DNA of 64,000 nucleotides from Taxillus chinensis. Its lineage: Eukaryota; Streptophyta; Magnoliopsida; Santalales; Loranthaceae. Positions 1 to 10,321 of this stretch are shown here, one piece after another. Position 1 is the stretch's first letter, and every line of letters starts with the position of its first letter. The translations under genes were made by a program, and so were the position numbers. The notes beneath the pieces were generated by a model. That model searched no databases and was not told the origin of the DNA. It was given only the letters and a program-made list of their open reading frames with translations. Location: NCBI GenBank assembly GCA_023512835.1, contig CM042087.1, positions 45,986,249 through 46,050,248 on the forward strand, given 5' to 3'.

Positions 1-2395
1 TTTAAAAAAAAAAAATAGCGTTGGCTACATGAAATCAATGTCAATGCTTTAATGATTGGGATGATCTAAAACCAACTTATTGAATTCATTCCAAATGATT
101 GTATACACAAGTATACGTGATTATAATATGTTAGATGATGATCTTGTGCTTGTGATTTGTCTTTAGAGATTTTCAATAAGAAAATTTCCCTTTTCACACT
201 TTATTGAGATGCTGAAACAAATGTTACAATATGTACAGAGAACCAACAACATATATTAAAGTTAGTTATTTAATTAAAATTTGTTATTTTTAATTTGATC
301 CATCCCTACATTTGAAATTACAATTTGAGATTTTTTTTATTTTGATGCATTTAAGTCCAAACTATTTAAAACTATATTAATTTAACTTAATTGGACTTAT
401 TTAAATATGACAGCCATTTTCAATGCATAATATTATATATATAAGCCCATATTTTATTTAAAATCCAACACATTTATATGGATAAATATATTACAAAACT
501 AGTTTCGGTGGTTTGCTATTCACTTATGAGTGGAATTGAGATTATGTTTGAATCTTGAATTTTGTTACTGTCTTTTCCTTTTAAAGATTATGACACAATT
601 TGAGTAATTGTGTATTAATGAATAAAATTCGCTCATAATAAATAAAATATTAAGAATATAAATATCAAGTCTCATAATAAATTTAAGATATAATAGACTT
701 ATGTTGAATTAAAAACCTACTTACAGTTACAAGTTGTACACATGGGTGCTTATAATAGCATTAGCATATTACAAAAAACTACAAAACATATTTTGATTTA
801 TAAGCACTTTGACAGCTGATAAACATTTAATAAGCCTAATTAAATAGATTTTGTCTGTTTAGTTAAATTTATGAAATAAGAAGCTGATGGTGCTTAAATC
901 ATTTTAAAATAAGAAGTTTTTTTTTATGTGTAGAAAAAAGTATTGTATAACTTATATATGGATGAACCCATATAAAATAATAGTTTTAAGATATACTCCG
1001 AATATTATGACTTATAAATTATTTTTAATTTATAAAAATAATCATAATTATATGCAGGTTACGAAGTAATTAAAAATATTTTTTTAAATAGAGTGAACCA
1101 AAGCTTAGTTTATTCAATTTAAGTACAAGACAAAGGCATCGTTGGGTCACACGCCTCAACAACAAACCCCACCAGCTGAAATGGAACATAAGCGGTAAGC
1201 TACGAAGTACAACCCTAGTGGGACAAAATGTGAAGGGAAGTAGTATATAGTTCACTTAAATACGGGTATTATTGACCTTATATTAATTAAAAGGAATAAT
1301 ATATATATTATTAATACCTTCAAAATTGTCCTTGCAAATTGCAATTGCGTAAGTTATGTCGGAGCTATAAATTACATTTTAGTTATCTTATTTATGTGAA
1401 AGAAGAAAGAAGAAAAACTTTCATGTGGGAGAAGTTACAACTGAATCCTATTACTAAAAGCTATAAATTATATTTTACCATGATCGCAGGATCAATTGAT
1501 CCGTATGAGTTTTCTACTTACTTCAAAAAATAAAAATAAAAATTTAGCCTAATGTAAAGTTAAAATAAAAAAAATCCCTGACAGCAAATCCTATATTACT
1601 ATAAAAATTTGACAATTGTCAAATTTGCTAGCCAAATATAATTAGTCTCCTAATAGTATTTAGTAAGCAACTTTAATATTATTCTAATACTCTTATATTT
1701 TGTATTAAATAAAAAAAATCTTTTTTGTTATCTCTCGGCAATGCATTATTTTTGCTACAAATTTAATTAAATTTAACTAGTCAATAACTTAAATTTATAA
1801 TTTTAAAAAGTTTATAGTTAAAATACAAATCACTAATGCTAGAAACCCGCTGGTTCAGAAGAGCCGATTGCTTTTTCTGTTACATTTTGGCAGAGCCAAC
1901 TATAAAGTATCCTACAGATAGATCCTGTGATTCTGTCTCCTCTGGGATTAAGAGAGCCTCAGTATGAAATCTCGATGACCCCTTGGCTTCAAGACAAATT
2001 AATTAAATATAGCCAACCGCACGACCTTATAAATTTATTGTGATTTAAAAGGTGGCATGGGTCTCATGTTCAAATAATGAAACAAAATTTGAAATGATGT
2101 GGTATCTTTACATGTCATTGTGTTCATTAAAGACAGCAGAAGCAGATAAGAAGCCACAAATACTGGTTGCTGTCTCTTCCTCTTATGCCTTAAGAACACA
2201 AACATACATAGGACATTGTTTTACAAGAGACGAGTTCAACTATCATAAAAATCAAGTTATCAACCAAATCAACTACACACAGCTACTCTGTCTCTACAAA
2301 AAAAAAAAAAAACCTAATATTTCCTCTAATTAGGAAACATATGCAACTGAACTTGTAACAATCTTGACTTAAAATTTAGGCTGAGTGCTTTTATT
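1..2395. other. AT-rich intergenic DNA downstream of the receptor kinase gene
   Basis: I see no gene here. The stretch is AT-rich with many short A and T runs. The open frames at 1070-1255, 1339-1533 and 2052-2333 have no recognisable family and look like chance. The last 100-200 bases next to 2395 probably hold the 3' untranslated region of the minus-strand receptor gene, but no clear polyadenylation signal was chosen. Confidence 0.6.
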
Positions 2396-5300
2396 TTATT
2401 TTCTTTGTGGCTTCAAACCTGATAAAAGCTTTAGCACATCCTCCATAGATGGCCTGTCTACAGGCCTATTTCTGGTGCAGAGCAATGCAACTTCGAGTAC
2501 GAGTTGTACCTCCTCCTGTATGGAGATGGAGCAACCAGCTTCAGTCTCATTGTAAAGCTCTCTCAATAGAGCCTCCTTTGGCTTGCTTTGCACGGTAGCT
2601 CCCCCGCTTTTGAGCCTCCCATTAGTTAGAACTTCCAGAATGATTTCCCCAAACTTGAAAATGTCCATGTAGAGTTCATCTTTTATGGCAGTTGTAATCT
2701 CACCTGTCCAGGGAGTCAAATCACACGACAAACTTGGATCCACAGAGAACATTTTAAGATCCAAGCAATATTTTAGGATATGGTCCATATGGAGGAGGCA
2801 GGGCGCAGGATAGTTCAAGATCATAAATTAATGCCTTCTTTTAACCCGATTGCTTTGCATAACCACCATTAGACCTTACAAAATAATTAAGACTTGTTTT
2901 CCTGCTGACAAAGAGTAAGACAGTTGCTTCTTCTAGACAAAATTCACATCAATATTATCTTAAGACGCATTAACACCATTTTATGGGAACAACAAAAAGC
3001 CTTCCTCACAGAAACTATTTTTAATTTGTAAAGCTTACGGATATTTTAAATTTTATAAAGCCTAGGGAATGGAGGAATGAGAAATTACACGAAAATGCAA
3101 CCACCAGTGAGATATGACGCTTTGAAGCACGATCTCTCCAAAGTAGAGGGCCTAGAAGGACGAGCCAAATCCCATTGGTAAAGCTTATCAAATGGTTTGT
3201 TTAATCTATTGAATCTTTCAAGAAGAAACATCAATCTCTATGTTGATTATGGTAAAGAAGTTATTTAGGCTCATGAGAGATTAGAACCATAACCATAAAT
3301 GAATTCCTATGAGTAACGTGTAGGCGCAACAACAAGAGTCAGTTAGTACCTGCTTCTGCTCTTGAAAATGTTGCTAAAAATGAAGCCCGTTTCTGTCCAA
3401 CCAAAAACTTGAGCCCAAATTCCGCTAGCTGGGGTTCTGAATTTTCATCAAACAATATATTACCAGACCTCAAATCTCCATGTGGAACTGCTGGATAGCA
3501 GTCGTGATGGAGGAAGCAAAGTCCCCTCGCAACTCCAACCACAATTCTGCACTTGGTTTCCCAGTCCCTTCTCATTCTGATCTTGTCAGCAAGGTTCCCA
3601 TTAGGCAAGTAATCATACAAGAGATAAGCTATCATCCTGTTGTAACAAAACCCAAGCAGTCTTACCAAATTCTTGTGCCTTACATTGCCCAGTCGAGTTA
3701 GATGGTCTTCCGTGACCCCAATCCTCTTCCCCTCCCACTCAAACTTCTTCACCGAGACTGTTATTCCCGTGGGGAGAACCAATTTGCAAACCATTAATGT
3801 CCCCACGGTTTCCGTGGAATTGAAGCTTCTCAACACATCCTTTGCAGTGAACTGAGGGAGTCCAATAAAGGATACCATTTTCCATTGGCCTTCGCTTCCT
3901 CTTTTATAATAAAGTACTGCCACAACTAAAAGCGCGGCACATAAAATCAAGCCAGCAGAGAGAAGTAGGACTCGGGTAAGCTTCCCTGTGCCCTTGCTTC
4001 CCCACGGGAGACCAGAAGAACACCGGCCCAACGGTTCTCCACATAGCCTTGGATTTCCTACAAAAGCACTGCTACCCATTGATCGAAATATCCTCGCAGT
4101 AGGAATAGAACCAGATATATCATTGAAGGACACATTTAGGAATAACAAGCTCGAGGAATTACTAAACATCGGCGGTATGGGTCCATCTAAGTTATTATGT
4201 GACATGTCTAGGACTTGAAGCGTGGGAAGGTTTGCAAGACCCGGCGGTATATGGCCAGTCAGGTTGTTGTTAGCTAAGTCCATCTTCTCAAGGACCCGAC
4301 ACGCAGCGACACCTCCCGGGATGCTTCCCGTTAAGCTATTCATGCTCAAATCTATGGTTGACACCGATTGGCAGGCACGGAATGGAGGGAGAATGCCTGA
4401 GATATTGCAAGAGGAGGCTGAAAAGTTCTGAAGAATGGGCATGGACCAGGTCTCATCCGGGATTGTGCCTCCCAACCCCGGATTCCCGGAGATATTGAAG
4501 TACTGAAGCCGGGAGGCTCGGGGGGAAGTCGGTGGGGATCCCACCAGTGAAGCTGTTCCTAGACAGGTCGACATATGTGGCATTGGGCAAAAGACGAAAC
4601 CTGAATCCGACCCGACCAGAGAAGGAATTGTCCTCCAGCCTAACACGGACGAGGGAGGAGCAGTTGGAGAGGAGGGGCGAGGGGAGGGCGCCGGTGAAGT
4701 TGTTGGAGAAGACAATCAACTTGGCGAGGGAGCCGGCAGCACAGATATTGGGGGGGAATCCGACCCACGAAGTGGTTGGTGGAAACGTCGACGGAGACGA
4801 GGTTTGAGTGCATTCCCAGGTCGTCGGGGAGCGACCCAGAGAAGGAATTGGACCAGATATGAAGCATTTGGAGGGAAGGGAGGCGGGCGATGGGCGGGGG
4901 AAGAGGGCCGGACATGCGGTTGTGCATGAGGCTGAGGAGCTGGAGATGGGTGAGGTGGGAAAAGGTGGTGGGAATGGGGCCGGAGATGAGGTTGACGGAG
5001 AGGTCGAGGCTGCGGAGGGCGAGGAGGGAGGAGCCGAACGCGGGGGGGATGGGACCTGTGAGGTGGTTTCTGAAGAGGAAGAGGGATTGGAGGTTGGTGA
5101 GGTTGGAGAGTGAGGTGGGTATGGGGCCAGAGAGGTTAGCCCCGGCAATGTCAAGGTACTGGAGCTGGGTCATGTTCCCCAACTCCCAGGGAATCCCACC
5201 CGCGTACGAATTGTAGCCGATCTCCATGTGCGCCATCGTCCCCCGGAGCCTCCCCAGCTCCCCCCGGGATGTTCCCGCCCAGGAAGTTCCCGGCCAGTTG

Positions 5301-5915
5301 GATGAACTCCAGGTTCCTGAAGTCACCGTACTCCGCCGGGATGGGTCCCGTGAAGTAGCTCCCCGCCAGATTCAGAACCCTAAGCGTCTCGATCCGCGAC
5401 ACCTCCGCCGGCAAGCCCCCGGAGAAACTGTTGCTCAGGGCGTCCAGCACCACCAGCTTCCCCAGCCCAGACACCCCGCCCGGGAACTCCCCGGAGAAGT
5501 TGTTCCCGCTGATGTCCAGCCACCTCAGCTCCGTGAGGTTGAAGATTTGCGCCGGGAGGTGGCCGGAGAAGGCGTTGTCGCTCAGGTTGAGACTCACGAG
5601 GTCGGCGAGGAGACCCACCTCCTTCCCCACCAAACCCCCTGCCAGGTTCTTGCCGGAGAGGTCCAGGCCGATGATGGAGGTGGAGTTTTTGTTGCAGGTA
5701 ACGCCCGTCCAGGAGCAAGCCGCGATGGATTTTGAGCTTTCTGTACTCAACCGCCAATCGCTCAAGCTGTTGGATTCGTCCACCACCTGGGATTTGAGTC
5801 GCAGAAGCGCCTCCGAGAAGGGATCCGAGGCCCAAGCGGCGGTGATGACTAGAAGTGAGGTCAGGAGGAAAGCCAGATAGAAGGAAGTGAACCTAGTAAT
5901 GAACATCTTCTCCAT
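2396..5915 (-). CDS. MOL1: LRR receptor-like pseudokinase, PXY/TDR-MOL1 class, with three +1 homopolymer frame breaks
   Basis: Predicted plasma-membrane receptor of the PXY/TDR family; MOL1-type members are known in Arabidopsis as regulators of vascular cambium activity. Exon 1 is 3350-5915 and exon 2 is 2396-2703. The GT-AG intron (2704-3349) joins SRAEAG to EITTAIKDE in frame. Corrected length is about 956 residues. In order: signal peptide, LRR N-cap with CSWTGVTC, about 20 LRRs, one membrane helix (LLLSAGLILCAALLVVAVLY) and a kinase-like domain. The domain keeps the VSVKK lysine but lacks a glycine-rich loop, has HGD in place of HRD and EFG in place of DFG, so it is probably catalytically inactive. 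Family memory says MOL1 shows the same changes. The frame breaks at 5260-5265 (C6), 4750-4756 (G7) and 4520-4525 (G6); removing one base from each restores continuous LRRs. The start ATG is followed directly by the signal peptide. Family assignment is firm; the MOL1 symbol rather than another PXY-like paralog is less so. Confidence 0.88.
2704..3349 (-). other. Intron of the LRR receptor pseudokinase gene
   Basis: On the minus strand the donor reads GCAG|GTACTAAC and the acceptor CTGGACAG|GTGAG. The join falls inside a glycine codon in the shortened activation segment of the kinase-like domain. I see no repeat or gene in this 646-bp intron. Confidence 0.85.
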
Positions 5916-6305
5916 TGCAAATAAGCAAATTGCAATGGCAACTGTAACTCAACTCTGGAACAGAACAGAACAGAGAAGAGACTAGAGAGACAGAGGGTGA
6001 TTGCAGGCAGTCTCGTAGACTTGCAGGTGGATACACTCGCTCTCACTTCTCACCGCATACTACAACCTAACTGCAGGGAGCCAAGGGAGTCATTAAATCA
6101 GTGTCGTGCTATGAGAGTCTCGATCGGCTTCTATTTAATTTAGTATATTTTTTTAAATATTGTTTTCCTTTCTTGGTTTTTTTTTTTTGTTTTGTTTTTT
6201 TTGTTGTTCCTGTCACCGTCGCTGAAGGCACTACTCCAAATCAATAGTTGTATTTACCAAATGATGCGATGTTGGGGTCCTTGAATCATGGATGGGGTTG
6301 CATGG
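5916..6305 (-). promoter_or_regulatory. 5' leader and proximal promoter of the LRR receptor gene
   Basis: This is the only unique sequence between the receptor start codon and the TRIM array at 6306. It holds a purine-rich leader on the plus strand (CT-rich on the coding strand) around 5955-5995 and a T-rich stretch near 6147-6210. No TATA box could be assigned with confidence. Any further promoter element would have to lie inside or beyond the 4-kb array. Confidence 0.4.
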
Positions 6306-6714
6306 TGTCACGACCCGAGCGTGGTGTCTTGGCGGGACGTTTCTTGGTGGCACGATTCCAGGAATGGATTCGTCTTACGTAAAAGGAGAGGGGTTGGTTG
6401 AAGCGTAGATGGTGCGCGGCAGGAAGGTTCCAGGCGATTCGTGGAGGAGAACGGATGGAACCCCTTCGGAGTTCGGACGTGCCGACCTGGTTGAATGCGG
6501 GGAGCACGCCGCTAGTCGAGGACTTGACGTTGAAGAAGGGATTTGGCCATCCTTACACAAGCGGTCGGGAAGCTGGAGCCGTTCTCTGATGAGCCCGGTG
6601 GCAGGCGAAACCGGTCTACGTGCGCTTCAACCCTCAAAGGCTAAACTTAGCGGACCGTGGATAGGAAGCTAAGTGCCCCAATGGGTTGAGAGCGCGAAAC
6701 CTGACCCCGTGACA
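6306..6714 (+). repeat. TRIM-array LTR 1
   Basis: Begins TGTCACGACC and ends CCCCGTGACA, giving the TG...CA ends and short inverted termini expected of an LTR. The primer-binding site follows at 6717-6729. Confidence 0.85.
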
Positions 6715-7107
6715 AGTGGTATCGAGGCCGAACCGGCCCGTATCCGAAGACTCGCCGAGCACTCTCGCGAGTAGCGTGATCCCAAGGTGGGAGCTCACGG
6801 AGGTGAGTCGACCGATAGTGTCTTGCACGCCTTGCGTCCATAGAGTTGGAGTATCCTAGAGTGTGATACGAGTTGGGCAAGGGAGTACGAAGGAGCGCGT
6901 CGGAGCGATCTTGGAAGCCTCCTATCCTTTGGACATTGGGCGAGTGGGGCGGGCATCTTGGTAAAGGTGTTCAACTGCCGGGGAAGCGATGTCCAGGCCG
7001 TTGACATTGGGCGAGTGGGAGGGCGTCGAGGTAACGATGCCATCGCTGCGAGGGAAGCGATGTCGACAAGCGCAACGAGGACGTTGCGAGGATTGGGTGG
7101 AGGAGAA
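6715..7107 (+). repeat. TRIM-array internal region 1
   Basis: Primer-binding site at 6717-6729 (TGGTATCGAGGCC, near the initiator-methionine tRNA complement) and polypurine tract at 7095-7107. It carries two direct sub-repeats of about 70 bp starting at 6932 and 7003, each opening GACATTGGGCGAGTGG and closing with GGGAAGCGATGTC. No coding sequence. Confidence 0.82.
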
Positions 7108-7516
7108 TGTCACGACCCGACGTGGTGCTTGGCGGGACGTTTCTTAGTGGCACGATTCAGGAATGGATTCGTCTACGTAAAGGAGAGGGGTTGGTTGAAG
7201 CGTAGATGGTGCGCGGCCAGAAGGTTCCAGGCGGTTCGTGGAGGAGAACGGATGGAACCCCTTCGGAGTTCGGACGTGCCGACCCGGTTGAATGCGGGGA
7301 GCACGCCGCTGGTCGAGGACTTGACGTTGAAGAAGGGATTTGGCCATCCTTACACAAAGCGGTCGGGAAGCCGGAGCCGTTCTCCTGATGAGCCCGGTGG
7401 CAGGCGAAACCGGTCTACGTGCGCTTCACCCTCAAAGGCTAAACTTAGCGGACCGTGGATAGAGAAGCTAAGTGCCCCAATGGGTTGAGAGGCGCAGGAA
7501 ACCTGACCCCGTGACA
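7108..7516 (+). repeat. TRIM-array LTR 2
   Basis: Same boundaries as LTR 1 and the same length; it serves as the 3' LTR of unit 1 and the 5' LTR of unit 2. Confidence 0.85.
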
Positions 7517-7904
7517 AGTGGTATCGAGCCGAACCGGCCCGTATCCGAAGACTCGCCGAGCACTCTCGCGAGTAGCGTGATCCCAAGGTGGGAGCTCACG
7601 GAGGTGAGTCGACCGATAGTGTCTTGCACGCCTTGCGTCCATAGAGTTGGAGTATCCTAGAGTGTGATACGAGTTGGGCAAGGGAGTACGAAGGAGCGCG
7701 TCGGAGCGATCTTGGAAGCCTCCTATCCTTTGGACATTGGGCGAGTGGGGCGGGCATCTTGGTAAAGGTGTTCAACTGCGGGGAAGCGATGTCCAGGCGT
7801 TGACATTGGGCGAGTGGGAGGGCGTCGAGGTAACGATGCCATCGCCTGCGGAAGCGATGTCGACAAGCGCAACGAGGACGTTGCGAGGATTGGGTGGAGG
7901 AGAA
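7517..7904 (+). repeat. TRIM-array internal region 2
   Basis: Primer-binding site at 7519-7530 and purine tract ending at 7904. Close copy of internal region 1 with a few short indels. Confidence 0.82.
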
Positions 7905-8296
7905 TGTCACGACCCGAGCAGCGTGGTGCTGGCGGGACGTTTCTTAGTGGCACGATTCGGGAATGGATTCGTGCTACGTAAAGGAGAGGGGTTGGTTGAA
8001 GCGTAGATGGTGCGCGGCCCGGAAGGTTCCAGGCGGTTCGTGGAGGAGAACGGATGGAACCCCTTCGGAGCTTGGGACGTGCCGACCCGGTTGAATGCGG
8101 GGAGCACGCCGCTAGTCGAGGACTTGACGTTGAAGAAGGGATTTGGCCATCCTTACACAAACCGGTCGGGAACTGGAGCCGTTCTCCTGATGAGCCCGGT
8201 GGCGAGGGCGAAACCGGTCTACGTGCGCTTCACCCTCAAAGGCTAAACTTAGCGGACCGTGGATAGAGAAGCTAAGTGCCCCAATGGGTTGAGAGG
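7905..8296 (+). repeat. TRIM-array LTR 3, truncated at the palindrome centre
   Basis: Starts with TGTCACGACCC but stops after GGTTGAGAGG, losing roughly the last 20-30 bp of the LTR. It then meets a short stub (GCTTTGATACCACT, 8297-8309), an inverted primer-binding site, and the inverted half begins. Confidence 0.8.
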
Positions 8297-8309
8297 CTTT
8301 GATACCACT

Positions 8310-8719
8310 TGTCACGGGGTCGGATTTCTGCGCCTCTCAACCCACCTGCGGCACTTAGCTTCTCTATCCACGGTCCGCTAAGTTTAGCCTTTGAGGGTTG
8401 AAGCGCACGTAGACCGGTTTCGCCTGCCACCGGGCTCATCAGGAGAACGGCTCCAGTTCCCGACCGGTTTGTGTAAGGATGGCCAAATCCCTTCTTCAAC
8501 GTCAAGTCCTCGACTAGCGGCGTGCTCCCCGCATTCAACCGGGTCGGCACGTCTAACTCCGAAGGGGTTCCATCCGTTCTCCTCCACGAACCGCCTGGAA
8601 CCTTCTCGCCGCGCACCATCTACGCTTCAACCAACCCCTCTCCTTTACGTAGCACGAATCCATTCCTGAATCGTGCCACTAAGAAACGTCCCGCCAGCCA
8701 CGCCGCTCGGGTCGTGACA
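8310..8719 (-). repeat. TRIM-array LTR 4 (inverted)
   Basis: Inverted full-length LTR from TGTCACGGGG to GGTCGTGACA. Its primer-binding site would be the 13-bp stub at 8297-8309. Confidence 0.85.
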
Positions 8720-9111
8720 TTCTCCTCCACCCAATCCTCGCAACGTCCTCGTTGCGCTTGTCGACATCGCTTCCCCGCGCAGCGATGGCATCGTTACCTC
8801 GACGCCCTCCCACTCGCCCAAGGTCAACGGCTTGGACATCGCTTCCCGCAGTTGCAACACCTTTACCAAGATGCTCGCCCCACTGCCCAATGTCCAAAGG
8901 ATAGGAGGCTTCCAAGATCGCTCCGACGCGCTCCTTCGTACTCCCTTGCCCAACTCGTATCACACTCTAGGATACTCCAACTCTATGGACGCAAGGCGTG
9001 CAAGACACTATCGGTCGACTCACCTCTGTGAGCTCCCACCTTGGGATCACGCTACTCGCGAGAGTGCTCGGCGAGTCTTCAGGATACGGGCCGGTTCGGC
9101 TCGATACCACT
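8720..9111 (-). repeat. TRIM-array internal region 3 (inverted)
   Basis: Inverted purine tract (TTCTCCTCCACCC) at 8720-8732 and inverted primer-binding site (CGATACCACT) just before 9112. Confidence 0.82.
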
Positions 9112-9521
9112 TGTCACGGGGTCAGATTTCTGCGCCTCTCAACCCACTGCGGCACTTAGCTTCTCTATCCACGGTCCGCTAAGTTTAGCCTTTGAGGGTT
9201 GAAGCGCACGTAGACGGTTTCGCCCGCCACCGGGCTCATCAGAGAACGGCTCCAGCTTCCCGACCGGTTGTGTAAGGATGGCCAAATCCCTTCTTCAACG
9301 TCAAGTCCTCGACTAGCGGCGTGCTCCCCGCATTCAACCGGTCGGCACGTCTGAACTCCGAAGGGGTTCCATCCGTTCTCCTCCACGAACCGCCTGGAAC
9401 CTTCGGGCCGCGCACCATCTACGCTTCAACCAACCCCTCTCCTTTACGTAGCACGAATCCATTCCTGAATCGTGCCACTAAGAAACGTCCCGCCAGACCA
9501 CGCGCTGCTCGGGTCGTGACA
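9112..9521 (-). repeat. TRIM-array LTR 5 (inverted)
   Basis: Same ends as LTR 4, about 410 bp; shared by inverted units 3 and 4. Confidence 0.85.
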
Positions 9522-9914
9522 TTCTCCTCCACCCAATCCTCGCAACGTCCTCGTTGCGCTTGTCGACATCGCTTCCCCGCAGGCGATGGCATCGTTACCT
9601 CGACGCCCTCCCACTCGCCCAATGTCAACGACTTGGACATCGCTTCCCAGCAGGTTGCAACACCTTTACCAAGATGCTCGCCCCACTCGCCCAATGTCCA
9701 AAGGATAGGAGGCTTCCAAGATCGCTCCGACGCGCTCCTTCGTACTCCCTTGCCCAACTCGTATCACACTCTAGGATACTCCAACTCTATGGACGCAAGG
9801 CGTGCAAGACACTATCGGTCGACTCACCTCGTGAGCTCCCACCTTGGGATCACGCTACTCGCGAGAGTGCTCGGCGAGTCTTCAGGATACGGGCCGGTTC
9901 GGCTCGATACCACT
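9522..9914 (-). repeat. TRIM-array internal region 4 (inverted)
   Basis: Starts with the inverted purine tract and ends with the inverted primer-binding site, as in internal region 3. Confidence 0.82.
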
Positions 9915-10321
9915 TGTCACGGGGTCGGGTTTCCTGCCTCTCAACCCATTGGGGCACTTAGCTTCTCATCCACGGTCCGCTAAGTTTAGCCTTTGAGGGT
10001 TAAGCGCACGTAGACCGGTTTCGCCCGCCACCGGGCTCATCGGAGAACGGCTCCAGTTCCCGACCGGTTTGTGTAAGGATGGCCAAATCCCTTCTTCAAC
10101 GTCAAGTCCTCGACTAGCGGCGTGCTCCCCGCATTCAACCGGGTCGGCACGTCGAACTCCGAAGGGGTTCCATCCGTTCTCCTCCACGAACCGCCTGGAA
10201 CCTTCTCATTGCGCACCATCTACGCTTCAACCAACCCCTCTCCTTTACGTAGCACGAATCCATTCCTGAATCGTGCCACTAAGAAACGTCCCGCCAGACC
10301 ACGCTTGCTCGGGTCGTGACA
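9915..10321 (-). repeat. TRIM-array LTR 6 (inverted, outer right end)
   Basis: Ends GGTCGTGACA at 10321, the mirror of the TGTCACGACC start at 6306. Unique AT-rich DNA follows. Confidence 0.85.

Larger units (their letters stand above)
6306..10321. mobile_element. Palindromic array of a TRIM-like miniature LTR retrotransposon (six LTRs, four internal regions)
   Basis: GC-rich block unlike its AT-rich flanks. The left half reads LTR-internal-LTR-internal-LTR on the plus strand; the right half is the same series inverted, meeting near 8297-8310. Each LTR is about 409 bp, starts TGTCACGACC and ends CCCCGTGACA. Each internal region is about 393 bp, opens with a primer-binding site TGGTATCGAGCC two bases after the LTR and ends with a purine tract GGGTGGAGGAGAA directly before the next LTR. 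No protein-coding capacity, so it is non-autonomous. A four-base ATGG flanks both outer ends (6302-6305 and 10322-10325), a possible imperfect target duplication. Copies are near identical apart from short indels. The many open frames in it are by-products of high GC content. Confidence 0.88.

Noticed and set aside
4453..5154. Proline/serine-rich 233-residue protein and overlapping plus-strand frames
   Set aside because: They are shifted or antisense readings of the LRR coding sequence. Only the last part of the 233-residue frame is genuine LRR, between two frame breaks.
2396..5915. Receptor gene as a true pseudogene
   Set aside because: All three breaks are +1 in C/G runs and nothing else is damaged. 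Cannot be excluded without reads, but error is the simpler reading.
6306..6714. LTR as a Cassandra-type TRIM carrying a 5S rRNA-like region
   Set aside because: No 5S-like internal promoter sequence is visible in the LTR.
6286..10319. About thirty open frames of 60-220 codons in the TRIM array
   Set aside because: They occur in all frames of a GC-rich repeat, change with each short indel between copies and contain no known domain.
6306..10321. Array as a missed-adapter (forward then reverse) sequencing artefact
   Set aside because: The two outer flanks are different unique sequences and the copies are not exact mirrors, so a simple palindromic read does not explain it. Assembly error in copy number is still possible.
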